A DNA stretch of 64,000 nucleotides from Paracrocinitomix sp039939375 (GCA_039939375.1 JBDVJO010000005.1:62001-126000), one strand, 5' to 3'. Positions 35,113 through 43,113 are shown, counted from the stretch's first letter. Notes: generated from the letters alone by a model not told the origin. Made by a program: numbers and translations.

Positions 35113-36114
35113 TTAGTGGTTTACAAACTTCACTGTCTTTGTAAAACCAGTTTCTGTTTGAACAGAAACAAAATAAATTCCTTTTTGCAATCCAGAAAAA
35201 TCAAAACTTGTTCCGTTTTTCTCTGCTGTTATTTGCTGACCAGATAAGTTATAGATTGTTAAATTGTAGTTTAATCCAGTTGAAATAATTTCAATGTTTG
35301 AATTGGTCATTACAAACTGAAAAGCATCTGCTTCATCAATTCCTGAAGGAGCAGTTACTACCACTTGAACTTCATTAGAGTTCATTGGTGTTCCGCTAAA
35401 TGTACTTTCGCAAATCACGTAATACGTTCCAGCTGATGCAAAATTAGGAGTGTAAGAAGTACCCGTTTCTGCCGGAGAAAAAGGCATATATCCTGAACCT
35501 GAAGTTGTTGAATACATCCATTCTCTAGAATCTGCTGCTGAAGGAGATTCAGAAGCAGTTAAAGTTGTTCCGTTTGCACCTTCTAATATATTTTGCGTAG
35601 TTGTTGGTGCTATCGAAACTGAAGATCCAGAATTCAATACGGCATCAATTTTAAAGTTATTCAGTTGCAAAGAAGATGGAGACCCCCATGTTCCTACTAC
35701 CTTTATTTTAAGGTAAAATGTAGATGTTACTGGATCATGTGTTGGAATAATTAAAGTTTGATTTACGAATCCAGTACCATGAGTCTGTGAACCAATTTGA
35801 GTATAAGAAACGTTATCCGTGCTATACTCAACAGAAACGGTTGAATTCGCACAAGTTGCGCTCAAATAAATATCAATATCATTTGAGTTAATTGTAAATT
35901 GTCTATAAGTCTCAACAGAATAAGCTTGACCGTTGGTTCCGCTAAACGTATAAATATCGGCACCATTCACGCTACTGGCATTAACACCTGTTTCTATTGG
36001 TGTGGACCATCCTGTCCATGGATCTCCGTATGTTTGACCAGTTGTGTATTCTGTGGTTTGCGCAAAGGACATTCCTAAAAAGCAAACACTTAAAAAAGTA
36101 AAAATTTTCTTCAT
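35113..36114 (-). CDS. T9SS secreted protein of unknown function
   Basis: 333 residues from the ATG at 36114 (MKKIFTFLSVCFLGMSFAQ signal); an in-frame longer start at 36180 would put 22 unlikely residues before the signal. The middle has a Gly/Ser/Thr-rich CBM- or Ig-like region (VSVEYSTDNVSYTQIGS, FYLKIKVVGTWGSPSSLQLNNFKID) and a second one (GTTLTASESPSAADSREW). The C-terminus (NLTIYNLSGQQITAEK, GIYFVSVQTETGF, TVKFVNH) is a type A T9SS sorting domain. It may bind a surface polymer. It converges with the giant repeat gene. Confidence 0.85.
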   Translation of the reverse strand: MKKIFTFLSVCFLGMSFAQTTEYTTGQTYGDPWTGWSTPIETGVNASSVNGADIYTFSGTNGQAYSVETYRQFTINSNDIDIYLSATCANSTVSVEYSTDNVSYTQIGSQTHGTGFVNQTLIIPTHDPVTSTFYLKIKVVGTWGSPSSLQLNNFKIDAVLNSGSSVSIAPTTTQNILEGANGTTLTASESPSAADSREWMYSTTSGSGYMPFSPAETGTSYTPNFASAGTYYVICESTFSGTPMNSNEVQVVVTAPSGIDEADAFQFVMTNSNIEIISTGLNYNLTIYNLSGQQITAEKNGTSFDFSGLQKGIYFVSVQTETGFTKTVKFVNH

Positions 36115-36171
36115 AGCTGTTTTTTTGTTTTCCCCTAAGATAATCAAACGAAATGAAGTTGAAATAAAATA

Positions 36172-36195
36172 AACTTTCAATTATTTTTGAAAGTT
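36172..36195. promoter_or_regulatory. Perfect palindrome in the gbsR-like promoter, likely operator
   Basis: AACTTTCAA (36172-36180) and TTGAAAGTT (36187-36195) are perfect inverted 9-mers around a six-base centre. The right arm overlaps the -33 box (TTTG 36185-36188) of the promoter of the regulator gene. The first 15 bases recur at 36742-36756 inside the same operon. This fits an autoregulatory MarR/GbsR-type binding site. Confidence 0.6.
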
Positions 36196-36216
36196 CTAAA
36201 AATAGTTATACATTTG
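36185..36216 (+). promoter_or_regulatory. Promoter of the GbsR-led operon
   Basis: TTTG at 36185-36188, then 20 bases, then TACATTTG at 36209-36216: both boxes match the Bacteroidota consensus. The ATG of the regulator is four bases further, so the transcript would be almost leaderless. Confidence 0.65.
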
Positions 36217-36220
36217 AAAT

Positions 36221-36727
36221 ATGAAATTGCAAGAAGCGAAAATGGAATTTATACAAACATGGGGCTCAATAGGGAGTGCTTGGGGGATTCCGCGTTCAAT
36301 GGCGCAAATTCATGCATTGCTTTTATCAAGTAAAGAAGCCATGAGCACCGAAGAAGTTATGGAAATGATAAAGATTTCTAGAGGAAATGTTAACATTAAC
36401 ATGCGTGAATTGATAAACTGGAATCTGGTAGCAAAGCAAAACAAATTGGGAGAACGAAAAGAGTTTTTCACGGCCAATCATGATATCATGACCATGGCTC
36501 AAAACATTGTTCAGGAACGTAAAAAAAGAGAATTACAGCCGGTATTAGAGTTGTTAGACCGACTAAAATCAGATAAAATTGAGGGAAGCGAAGCGGAAGT
36601 TGAGCACTTTCAAAAATTAATGACAGAGTTAGAAGATTTTATTAAACAGCTAGATCAACTATCTGAAATCTGGTTAAAACTTAAAGACAATTTCTTCTTT
36701 AAAAAGATGATTAAAACAGTGAGCTAA
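36221..36727 (+). CDS. GbsR/MarR-family transcriptional regulator
   Basis: 168 residues. The winged-helix part reads EFIQTWGSIGSAWGIPRSMAQIHALLLSS, STEEVMEMIKISRGNVNINMRELINWNLV, then a wing RKEFFTANHDIMT and a C-terminal helical region with ERKKRELQPVLELLDRLK. These are GbsR-family features (the family includes osmotic regulators of glycine betaine genes). It is followed by a 44-base gap holding a repeat of its own promoter palindrome. It is likely the local repressor of this operon. No ligand can be inferred. Confidence 0.88.
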   Translation: MKLQEAKMEFIQTWGSIGSAWGIPRSMAQIHALLLSSKEAMSTEEVMEMIKISRGNVNINMRELINWNLVAKQNKLGERKEFFTANHDIMTMAQNIVQERKKRELQPVLELLDRLKSDKIEGSEAEVEHFQKLMTELEDFIKQLDQLSEIWLKLKDNFFFKKMIKTVS

Positions 36728-36740
36728 AAAAATTTAACCA

Positions 36741-36756
36741 AAACTTTCAATTATTT
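36741..36756 (+). promoter_or_regulatory. Second operator-like site inside the operon
   Basis: The 16 bases AAACTTTCAATTATTT are identical to 36171-36186 in the operon promoter. They lie between the regulator stop (36727) and the first membrane-protein gene (36771). The right arm is degenerate (AAAACTTTAGTT), so it is a half-site or a weaker palindrome. Confidence 0.5.
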
Positions 36757-36770
36757 CTAAAACTTTAGTT

Positions 36771-37235
36771 ATGTTAAAAAATATAGAATATATCGAGATC
36801 AACAAAAGCAAAGTCATGCTAAGTACGTTATTTGTTCCACTAGCAGCACCTATTTTTCTAATTTTCTTAACGCTATTCAGAGACGCTGGAACGGACCATA
36901 TTTTTTTTGGCGAAATGGTCGGGGTCTTTTTCTTATCACTTTTATACGGGGTCATATTTTGGCTACCAACCATTATTGTCATTTTGCTTTTAGAGTTTGT
37001 CTTTATTAGAAAATCTACAAATGAAACCGGCGTATGCATTGTTTTATTCATTGAAGGAGTCATTGCATTCGTCAGTATTTGGGGGCTATTTGGGTTTAGC
37101 TTTAGGCTAGATATGGAGCTGCCTTTTGCATTAGGCTTAAGCATTATTCTACCTCAAATGTTCAGATGGATTTACCTAAAAAGAAGAAACCGCATGTTTA
37201 ATTCTGCTAAAACGACAACAATAGATCAACTATGA
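36771..37235 (+). CDS. Four-helix membrane protein of the GbsR operon, unknown
   Basis: 154 residues with about four membrane segments (LSTLFVPLAAPIFLIFLTLF, GVFFLSLLYGVIFWLPTIIVILLLEFVFI, GVCIVLFIEGVIAFVSIWGLF, LPFALGLSIILPQMF) and a basic C-terminus (KRRNRMF). No enzymatic motif and no family I recognise. It overlaps the next gene by four bases (ATGA at 37232), so it is translated with it. It is probably regulated by the GbsR protein. Confidence 0.65.
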   Translation: MLKNIEYIEINKSKVMLSTLFVPLAAPIFLIFLTLFRDAGTDHIFFGEMVGVFFLSLLYGVIFWLPTIIVILLLEFVFIRKSTNETGVCIVLFIEGVIAFVSIWGLFGFSFRLDMELPFALGLSIILPQMFRWIYLKRRNRMFNSAKTTTIDQL

Positions 37236-37603
37236 ATCTGAACATTCTGACATATGCGATTTTCTTTAGCGTAATTAGTTTTATTACGATTAAAGTAGGA
37301 TGGGTGTTCTACAAAAACGGCGAACATTTCATCCATAATCTAATGCCAGAAGATCCGCATTTAGTGCAATCTATCAATAAGTTAATGTTGGTTGGATATT
37401 ATTTACTCAACATTGGCTATGCCGCAGTTATTTTATCCATGTGGGAAACCATCACTACGATAGAACAAATGATTAGAGTGCTTTCTGAAAAATCTGGTAT
37501 TATAATTATTGGTCTTGGCCTCATGCACTTTTTCAACCTATTGTGGTTAAACCTCATACCTAAAATTAAAAAGTCACTTAAAATAAGTAAAACTAAAATC
37601 TAG
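37232..37603 (+). CDS. Membrane protein, first of a paralogous pair
   Basis: 123 residues with three membrane segments. Motif order: VGWVFYKNGEHFI, INKLMLVGYYLLNIGYAAVIL, IRVLSEKSG, LMHFFNLLWLNLIPKIKK. The next gene has the same order with different residues, so the two are paralogues. Function unknown; the motif FxNGxxF, NKLxxVGxYLLNxG, LSxKxG is a distinctive family mark. The overlap with the previous gene and a four-base gap before the next indicate tight co-translation. Confidence 0.65.
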   Translation: MNLNILTYAIFFSVISFITIKVGWVFYKNGEHFIHNLMPEDPHLVQSINKLMLVGYYLLNIGYAAVILSMWETITTIEQMIRVLSEKSGIIIIGLGLMHFFNLLWLNLIPKIKKSLKISKTKI

Positions 37604-37607
37604 AATT

Positions 37608-38030
37608 ATGGAAAATCAAATGATTATCACCGCCTATCTTATCTACTTACCCATTGCTATTACACTTACGCTATTCGTTGCCAGAATCTTATTTAAAAAT
37701 GGTAAAGTGTTTATGTTGGATATCTTCAGAGGAAGAACAGAAATAGCTTTTGCTACCAATAAATTATTTGAAGTTGGTTTCTATCTATTGAATGTTGGAT
37801 TTGCCCTTCTAATTTTAAGAATCAGTGGATTTTTAACCGGACCTCAAGAGGTTATTGAAATATTGAGTTTAAAACTAGGAGGATTCTCAATTTATCTCGG
37901 ATTTATGCTCCTTTTAAATCTATTCTTCTTTTTCAGAGGTAAACGAAAAGCGAAAGAAATGAGCCAAAAAGAAGACTATATCAAATGGCGTAACCAAGGA
38001 AGATTGACCGCTAATCCTAACAATGATTAA
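37608..38030 (+). CDS. Membrane protein, second of a paralogous pair
   Basis: 140 residues with three membrane segments. It matches the previous protein in order: LFVARILFKNGKVFML, NKLFEVGFYLLNVGFALLIL, IEILSLKLG, FMLLLNLFFFFRG, then a charged C-terminal tail (KAKEMSQKEDYIKWRNQG). The last tail is absent from the first paralogue. Function unknown. The pair might form a complex with the neighbouring SRPBCC and TIGR01777 proteins; inference. Confidence 0.65.
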   Translation: MENQMIITAYLIYLPIAITLTLFVARILFKNGKVFMLDIFRGRTEIAFATNKLFEVGFYLLNVGFALLILRISGFLTGPQEVIEILSLKLGGFSIYLGFMLLLNLFFFFRGKRKAKEMSQKEDYIKWRNQGRLTANPNND

Positions 38031-38053
38031 GTATAAACTTAAACGCTAATGTT

Positions 38054-38536
38054 ATGAAAACAATAGTTTTAGAAACGACCGTAAACGCACCAATTCATAG
38101 GGTGTTTGACTTGGCTAGAAGTATTGACCTGCATCAAATTACAGCAAGCCATACAAATGAAAAAGCCGTAGCAGGCAGAACTCACGGGCTGATTAATGAA
38201 TATGAAACAGTCACTTGGAGAGCCAAACATTTAGGTATTGTTCAACACTTAACTTCGGTTATAACCAAAATGGAAGGGCCTTACTTTTTTGAAGACCAAA
38301 TGCTAAAAGGACCCTTTAAGAAAATCTTACATAAACATTACTTTTGGTTGAAAAATGGCAAGACCGTGATGAAAGATGTGTTTGAATTTCAATCTCCAAT
38401 GGGATGTATTGGAAGATTAATTGACAAACTTTACCTGAGCAAATACCTTGAACGATTTATTTTACAACGCAACATTAAAATCAAGGATTTTGCTGAAAAC
38501 GAAGACAAATGGATGCAAGTACTGAACATATACTAA
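38054..38536 (+). CDS. SRPBCC-fold protein
   Basis: 160 residues. The start (TIVLETTVNAPIHRVFDLARSIDLH) is typical of START/SRPBCC ligand-binding proteins, and HGLINEYETVTWRAKHLGI with MKDVFEFQSPMGCIGRLIDKLYL fits the fold's strands and long last helix. Such proteins bind a hydrophobic ligand. It overlaps the next gene by 28 bases. The SRPBCC plus TIGR01777 pair recurs in Bacteroidota, usually beside GbsR regulators; the shared role is not established here. Confidence 0.8.
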   Translation: MKTIVLETTVNAPIHRVFDLARSIDLHQITASHTNEKAVAGRTHGLINEYETVTWRAKHLGIVQHLTSVITKMEGPYFFEDQMLKGPFKKILHKHYFWLKNGKTVMKDVFEFQSPMGCIGRLIDKLYLSKYLERFILQRNIKIKDFAENEDKWMQVLNIY

Positions 38537-39423
38537 TAGCTGGTGGATCGGGCTTTCTAGGTCAAGAACTGGCGACCTATTTCATTCAACAAGGCAAAGA
38601 AGTAAAGATCTTGTCTCGCCGCATAGAAAAGGATAAAGTTGGAACATTTGTGAAATGGGATGCCCAGAATTTGGGTGATTGGGTAGCTGAAATTGAATGG
38701 GCAGATGTGCTGATTAATTTAACTGGGAAATCTGTCAACTGCAGATATACGGAGCAAGCGAAGCAAGAGATTTTATCTTCAAGAATAGAAAGCACACAAG
38801 TGCTTTGCAAAGCACTTTCTCAAGCCACTAACCCACCCCATATCTGGATTAACTCCAGCAGTGCATCTACCTATATTCATTCTGAAAGCCAACAAATGAC
38901 TGAAGATGAAGGAATAATTGGTGACGATTTTAGCATGAATGTTTGCAAAGCCTGGGAAGCTGAATTTTTCAAATGCAACCTAAATCATACACGCCGAGTG
39001 GCCACAAGAACTTCAATCGTTCTAGGTAAATCTGGAGGAGCGTATCCCATTATGACGCGGTTAGTCAAATGCTTTTTAGGAGGACGCCAAGGCAACGGCC
39101 AACAATTTATCAGTTGGATTCATGTTGAAGATTTTTGCAGGGCCATGGATTTCATCATTGATAATCCTGCAATTGTAGGACCAGTAAATGTTACGAGCCC
39201 CACCCCTGTTCGAAATTCAGAGTTTATGCGCCTTTTAAGAAAACGTCACAAGCGACCTTTTGGATTATCTCAATCTAGATCTTTACTTGAATTTGGAGCT
39301 AAAATCATAGGAACTGAAACAGAGATGGTTATGAAAAGTAGAAACGTCATTCCTGAAAGGTTAACAGAAAATGATTTTTCTTTTAAATTTTCAAACTTAG
39401 ACTTGACTTTTAAATCATTATAA
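38509..39423 (+). CDS. TIGR01777-family NAD(P)-binding epimerase-like protein
   Basis: 304 residues. The start ATG at 38509 gives MDASTEHILIAGGSGFLGQEL, with the Rossmann GGxGFxG motif at residues 12-17. Further marks are VINLTGKSVNCRYTEQAKQEILSSRIEST, INSSSASTY, VATRTSIVLGKSGGAYPIM and FISWIHVEDFCRAMDFII (the active-site and substrate-binding regions of this SDR subfamily). A short C-terminal DUF1731-like part follows. The substrate is unknown. The start lies inside the SRPBCC gene, so translation is probably coupled. Confidence 0.88.
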   Translation: MDASTEHILIAGGSGFLGQELATYFIQQGKEVKILSRRIEKDKVGTFVKWDAQNLGDWVAEIEWADVLINLTGKSVNCRYTEQAKQEILSSRIESTQVLCKALSQATNPPHIWINSSSASTYIHSESQQMTEDEGIIGDDFSMNVCKAWEAEFFKCNLNHTRRVATRTSIVLGKSGGAYPIMTRLVKCFLGGRQGNGQQFISWIHVEDFCRAMDFIIDNPAIVGPVNVTSPTPVRNSEFMRLLRKRHKRPFGLSQSRSLLEFGAKIIGTETEMVMKSRNVIPERLTENDFSFKFSNLDLTFKSL

Positions 39424-39437
39424 TATAATTTAGGCGC

Positions 39438-39683
39438 ATGCCTTTCGATTCTTATATCGATTATACGAAATATCCTCGTTTCCACGCTAAGTCTCCTAAC
39501 CAATGGTATGAGGAAGGATTTTTCTTTGCTGATGGCAAATTCTATTTTTATTATGACGATCGTCATGACAACAATTATGAAGTCAATGTAATTGCCGAAT
39601 CTTTTACAGAGTTCGAAGAGTATTGCGAAGATGCTTCATTAGATATTCCAGATTCATTTTTAGACGCTATAGGCGAAGGATAG
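39438..39683 (+). CDS. Small acidic protein, unknown
   Basis: 81 residues, strongly acidic and aromatic (FFFADGKFYFYYDDRHDNNYEV, FTEFEEYCEDASLDIPDSFLDAIGEG). No signal peptide, no membrane segment, no known family. It starts 14 bases after the TIGR01777 gene on the same strand, so it may be the last gene of the GbsR operon. It is followed by repeat-rich DNA. Confidence 0.55.
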   Translation: MPFDSYIDYTKYPRFHAKSPNQWYEEGFFFADGKFYFYYDDRHDNNYEVNVIAESFTEFEEYCEDASLDIPDSFLDAIGEG

Positions 39684-39759
39684 GGTTGATTCTTGGTTCT
39701 TGGTTCCATCCTTCACTAAGTTACGGATGACAAGCTTGGTTCTTGGTTCTTATCCTGGT

Positions 39760-39783
39760 GGTATATTACCGCTGACCGAGCGG
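39760..39783 (+). repeat. 24-bp direct repeat, copy 1
   Basis: GGTATATTACCGCTGACC followed by GAGCGG; the second identical copy is at 39876-39899. The core CGCTGACCGAGCG also occurs at 43664-43676. Confidence 0.75.
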
Positions 39784-39875
39784 CTTGTGCTGACCGCGTG
39801 TTGCCTGAGCTTTAGCGGTGGCACAGCGCAGCCGAAGTAAGCCGAGGTGGAGGTTCTCATAGGTCTTGTCCTAGA

Positions 39876-39899
39876 GGTATATTACCGCTGACCGAGCGG
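39876..39899 (+). repeat. 24-bp direct repeat, copy 2
   Basis: Identical to 39760-39783 and followed by AGCCGAGGTGGAGGT, which recurs in close form at 43677-43692. Confidence 0.75.
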
Positions 39900-39923
39900 A
39901 GCCGAGGTGGAGGTTATGTGACT

Positions 39924-39982
39924 CCCGCTCAGTGTAACTGCTTAAATTGGATATTCGCTTTTTATAAGCGAATTCCAATTAC
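39924..39982 (-). repeat. 59-bp tandem copy of the phosphatase gene end, with hairpin
   Basis: The segment CCCGCTCAGTGTAACTGC ... AATTCCAATTAC matches 39992-40051 with a single one-base length difference. It contains arms AATTGG/CCAATT and ATTCGCTT/AAGCGAAT. The second copy holds the last codons and stop of the phosphatase gene, so this copy is a detached duplicate of that 3' end, with its hairpin acting as a possible backup terminator. Confidence 0.8.
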
Positions 39983-39991
39983 ACTTCGACA

Positions 39992-40051
39992 CCCGCTCAG
40001 TGTAAACTGCTTAAATTGGATATTCGCTTTTTATAAGCGAATTCCAATTAC
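39992..40051 (-). terminator. Hairpin spanning the stop codon of the phosphatase gene (tandem copy 2)
   Basis: The hairpin arms ATTCGCTT/AAGCGAAT and AATTGG/CCAATT bracket the stop codon TAA at 40031-40033 and the last codons of the phosphatase (IGIRL). The left end is a repeat-type ACTTCGACACCCGCTCAG sequence. It is the second member of a tandem with 39924-39982. Confidence 0.7.
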
Positions 40052-41803
40052 GCAAATATCATCAATTTGCTCTAGGTCGCCTTTCCATGATTTGAGGGCG
40101 TGATCTAACGCTATCTCTTGATCTTGAGGTGAACGTTCAGCATGCTTTTCTAAAAGCTCTTTAAATCGCTTATACATGAACTTCTTCTGTTTAGGTCCGC
40201 CAAATTGATCAGGCATTCCGTCTGTGAACAAGTATATATTATCTCCTTTAGAAACATCCACCGCATGCGTTGTGAAATCTTCTGTTTTATAGAATCTGGC
40301 AACGGGTTGTTTATCCGCTTTGATTTCTTGCAGTGTTCCGTTTTTGAAGAAATACAACGAGTTGTTCGCGCCGGCATATTGCAACTCACCTGTTTTTCTG
40401 TCTATCCTGCATAAACAAATATCCATCCCATCATACAACACCTTATTTCCTTCTTCAAAAGTTTCAATGACTATTTCTCTACTTTTTCCTAAAATTTTAC
40501 CAGGATCTATTAATCCAAACTCTTTTAACGACCGATTTAAAGCAGATGAACAAGCAACCGAAACCATTGCTCCAGGAACACCATGCCCAGTACAATCTGC
40601 TACTGCAACAAAGTTGTATTGCTCTGTTTGTACCATCCAATAAAAATCACCTGCAACAATGTCTTTCGGTCTATAAAACACAAATGAATTTGGAAAGGCC
40701 TTGAGAATCTTCTTATCATCAGGCATAATAGCCGATTGAATTCGCTTAGCATAATTGATGCTATCGGTGATCTCTTTATTTTTAGTATCCGTCTCAAATT
40801 TCGCTTGACGTAAGGCTTTCTTGAAGGCATCATTCTTTCTCACGTAAACGTAAACCGCGTATCCAGCTAAAGCTAAAAGTGCACAGGTCAACAAACAAAA
40901 CAATAAAATATGGGTATGTGTAGCGCCCCTTTGCTCTTCTGCAAATGCAATTTTTTCTTCAAGATTTACTTTTTCAGCCGCCTCTAAGGTCTCTACAACT
41001 TCTGAGATCTCATCCATTATGTGTTTATCAGCTTGGATGAGTTCTAACTCTTTCATTTTTAAGGCTACTTCATATTCAGTTTCCTTTTTTCTAAGTGACT
41101 CAAGCTCTTTATCTATTCTGTTGATTGAAGATTCAACTACTTCTTCTACGTCTTCTTGTGAAAGTGTATCTGAGACTTCAGACACCTCATTTACTTGATT
41201 TTTTTCTTCTTCTTTTTTCTTTTTACGATTCCCGAATAAACGATCAAAGAATTTCTTCTTTCCTCCAGATTCGTCTACATTCTCTGTAACTACAGGCGTA
41301 TTGTCTTCTCCTTCATTTGTCGTATTATTCTCAACTGTATTTGATTCGTTGATATTGGCATCTTCTACTTTTGCCAAAACTTTATCTAGAATTAAATCTG
41401 CTGAACGTTGACTTTGAACGACCAATAGCTCATCTAAAATTTCAAATTTTGTAACAACTAATGAATCAATTTTCGGTAGACCTTTCTCTAATTCAGAACC
41501 AGGTTCGACCGTCTCTCTTAATTCTAGGATTTTTTGATTAACCGCGTTTAATTGGATGTTATAATCGTCTAAATAGTCTTCGTTTTTAGTTAACCCGTAT
41601 GACTTTACACTACTTTCGGCATCAGAAATATCCGCCATCATGCCTTTTAGCAACACCAAGTTTTCATCAATCTCTGACTCTTCTGAAATCTCTTCTACAA
41701 TTGACTGAAGCGAATTATTTACAAAAACAGCACTAAGAATAGCGATAAACAATACCGCCACTAGCATAATCAATACCTTCTTTTGAAAAGTCAGTTGTTT
41801 CAT
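40031..41803 (-). CDS. SpoIIE-type PP2C phosphatase with membrane-anchored sensor part
   Basis: 590 residues from MKQLTFQKK (ATG 41803; the frame is open to 41818). A first membrane segment (VLIMLVAVLFIAILSAVFV), a long coiled-coil CHASE3-like extracytoplasmic region with an acidic/basic insert (DRLFGNRKKKKEEEKN), then a second segment (ILLFCLLTCALLALAGYAVYV). The C-terminal 245 residues are a SpoIIE/PP2C domain: FYRPKDIVAGDFYWM, VADCTGHGVPGAMVSV (metal-binding Asp), LQYAGANNSLYFF, LFTDGMPDQFGG, DDICVIGIRL. Its target, often an anti-anti-sigma factor, is not nearby. The stop codon sits in a hairpin and a 59-bp tandem copy lies just beyond it. Confidence 0.9.
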   Translation of the reverse strand: MKQLTFQKKVLIMLVAVLFIAILSAVFVNNSLQSIVEEISEESEIDENLVLLKGMMADISDAESSVKSYGLTKNEDYLDDYNIQLNAVNQKILELRETVEPGSELEKGLPKIDSLVVTKFEILDELLVVQSQRSADLILDKVLAKVEDANINESNTVENNTTNEGEDNTPVVTENVDESGGKKKFFDRLFGNRKKKKEEEKNQVNEVSEVSDTLSQEDVEEVVESSINRIDKELESLRKKETEYEVALKMKELELIQADKHIMDEISEVVETLEAAEKVNLEEKIAFAEEQRGATHTHILLFCLLTCALLALAGYAVYVYVRKNDAFKKALRQAKFETDTKNKEITDSINYAKRIQSAIMPDDKKILKAFPNSFVFYRPKDIVAGDFYWMVQTEQYNFVAVADCTGHGVPGAMVSVACSSALNRSLKEFGLIDPGKILGKSREIVIETFEEGNKVLYDGMDICLCRIDRKTGELQYAGANNSLYFFKNGTLQEIKADKQPVARFYKTEDFTTHAVDVSKGDNIYLFTDGMPDQFGGPKQKKFMYKRFKELLEKHAERSPQDQEIALDHALKSWKGDLEQIDDICVIGIRL

Positions 41804-41879
41804 AATAATCCGCCTCAAAATCAGAGATTTGCACTTACTTGATTGCGTTTACAAAGGTAATAGATTAGTTCGGCTTAAA

Positions 41880-43082
41880 CTAAAAAACAGACAACTTACT
41901 TGTGGTGAATTCTCCTTTATAGCGCATCTTCACTAGGTAAATCCCAGCGGGAATAGCAGGAAGATTTATACTTCCAGAAGATCCTTCATATTCCAACACC
42001 AATTGTCCAGAAAGGTCAAACAATTTTAATTTATACGGCTCTCCACCCAACTTAGAAAAGTTTATTGCATGCTCCAGCACATTGTAGTAAACACCAGGGA
42101 AATCAACTTTTTCTTTTTTAATATTTGCTGTTTCATCTAATACCACATCCATAATTACAGGAAGATGATCAGAAGCATAATACAACGCATTAATCACAGA
42201 GTCAGGAGCAGCTGAATTAAATCCATCATTAATATTATCATTAAAATGATTACCGTCTTGACCCAAGGCTTGGTACGAATTATTGATGTATTTAACGCCG
42301 TTATCACTGTCCAAAACATCTTCAGAAACAAAAATCAAATCAAATCGATCATCCATTCCTCCGCCTGCTCCACCTTGTAAGCCTCCTGTTCGTGTGCTTT
42401 GCGTATGGATATCGGCATAGTTCCAATCACCTGACCAATTTGCCGCCACATCAATAGGATCAAAAAGCGGAACCGAACCCGTGTTTTTCATGGTTAATAT
42501 CGCTGATTCAAATCCAGAATAAACGTTCATGTCACCACCAATAAATACATTTTCAATCTGATTTGCAATTGAATTCATATAGAACTTAGCTTGTTGGATT
42601 TCGGTATTTCTTTGCTGATAATCTGACGATCCAGCTTTAAGATGACAGGCAAAAAAATTTAAATAAATCGTATCCGATTGTGCTGTTAAATTTGGAGCCT
42701 TATAGTACAACACATAAGTATTGATGTCCCTAAGCACAGTACCAATCTCTTCTTGAGAGATAAATCCTAACTTATCGGCATTATAAAACAGAAGATTATT
42801 GGTGAAGGTTCCGCCATCTACAAAAGCAACCCGTTGGTAGTTGGTTTGCCCGTTCACGTTCAAAGCCTCATTCAAGATCATGTCTCCCCCGGCTTCCGTT
42901 TCTAATTCGCATACCACGTATACGTCAGGCTTAGCATAAGTTAAAATAGTTCTTAAAGTATCTATCCTGTTTGAACCTGCAGAAGGGAAATTCAAGATGT
43001 TGTGATACATTACTCTCAATGAATCTTGAGAAAAGGCCATAGACGACAATCCGACCAGTAATATGAGCAAATGTTTTTTCAT
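41880..43082 (-). CDS. Endonuclease/exonuclease/phosphatase fold protein exported by T9SS
   Basis: 400 residues with a signal peptide (LLILLVGLSSMAFSQ). The catalytic fold shows VMYHNILNFP (the N of the first motif), VVCELET, FIGGDMNVYSGFESA (the GDxN motif), and SDHLPVIMDV near residue 310. The C-terminal 75 residues (GVYYNVLEHAINFSK, LFDLSGQLVLEYEG, GIYLVKMRYKG) are a type A T9SS sorting domain. It may degrade extracellular nucleic acid or hydrolyse phosphoesters; the substrate is not shown. It ends 62 bases before the phosphatase start codon on the same strand. Confidence 0.88.
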   Translation of the reverse strand: MKKHLLILLVGLSSMAFSQDSLRVMYHNILNFPSAGSNRIDTLRTILTYAKPDVYVVCELETEAGGDMILNEALNVNGQTNYQRVAFVDGGTFTNNLLFYNADKLGFISQEEIGTVLRDINTYVLYYKAPNLTAQSDTIYLNFFACHLKAGSSDYQQRNTEIQQAKFYMNSIANQIENVFIGGDMNVYSGFESAILTMKNTGSVPLFDPIDVAANWSGDWNYADIHTQSTRTGGLQGGAGGGMDDRFDLIFVSEDVLDSDNGVKYINNSYQALGQDGNHFNDNINDGFNSAAPDSVINALYYASDHLPVIMDVVLDETANIKKEKVDFPGVYYNVLEHAINFSKLGGEPYKLKLFDLSGQLVLEYEGSSGSINLPAIPAGIYLVKMRYKGEFTTSKLSVF

Positions 43083-43113
43083 GTAGTGAGAACAAAGATA
43101 GGGAAAGAAAGGT

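Larger units (their letters stand above)
39684..40030. repeat. Gene-free 347-bp stretch with dispersed intergenic repeats
   Basis: No gene. It contains CCATCCTTCACTAAGTTACGGATGACA (a widespread Bacteroidota repeat type, found again as CCATCCTTCACT at 43564), two identical 24-mers starting GGTATATTACCGCTGACC at 39760-39783 and 39876-39899, a CGAGGTGGAGGT element, and the tandem pair described below. The GC content is above the flanks. Confidence 0.7.

Noticed and set aside
39918..40103. 61-residue frame with a repeated peptide on the plus strand
   Set aside because: It only translates the tandem 59-bp repeat and the end of the phosphatase gene in antisense.
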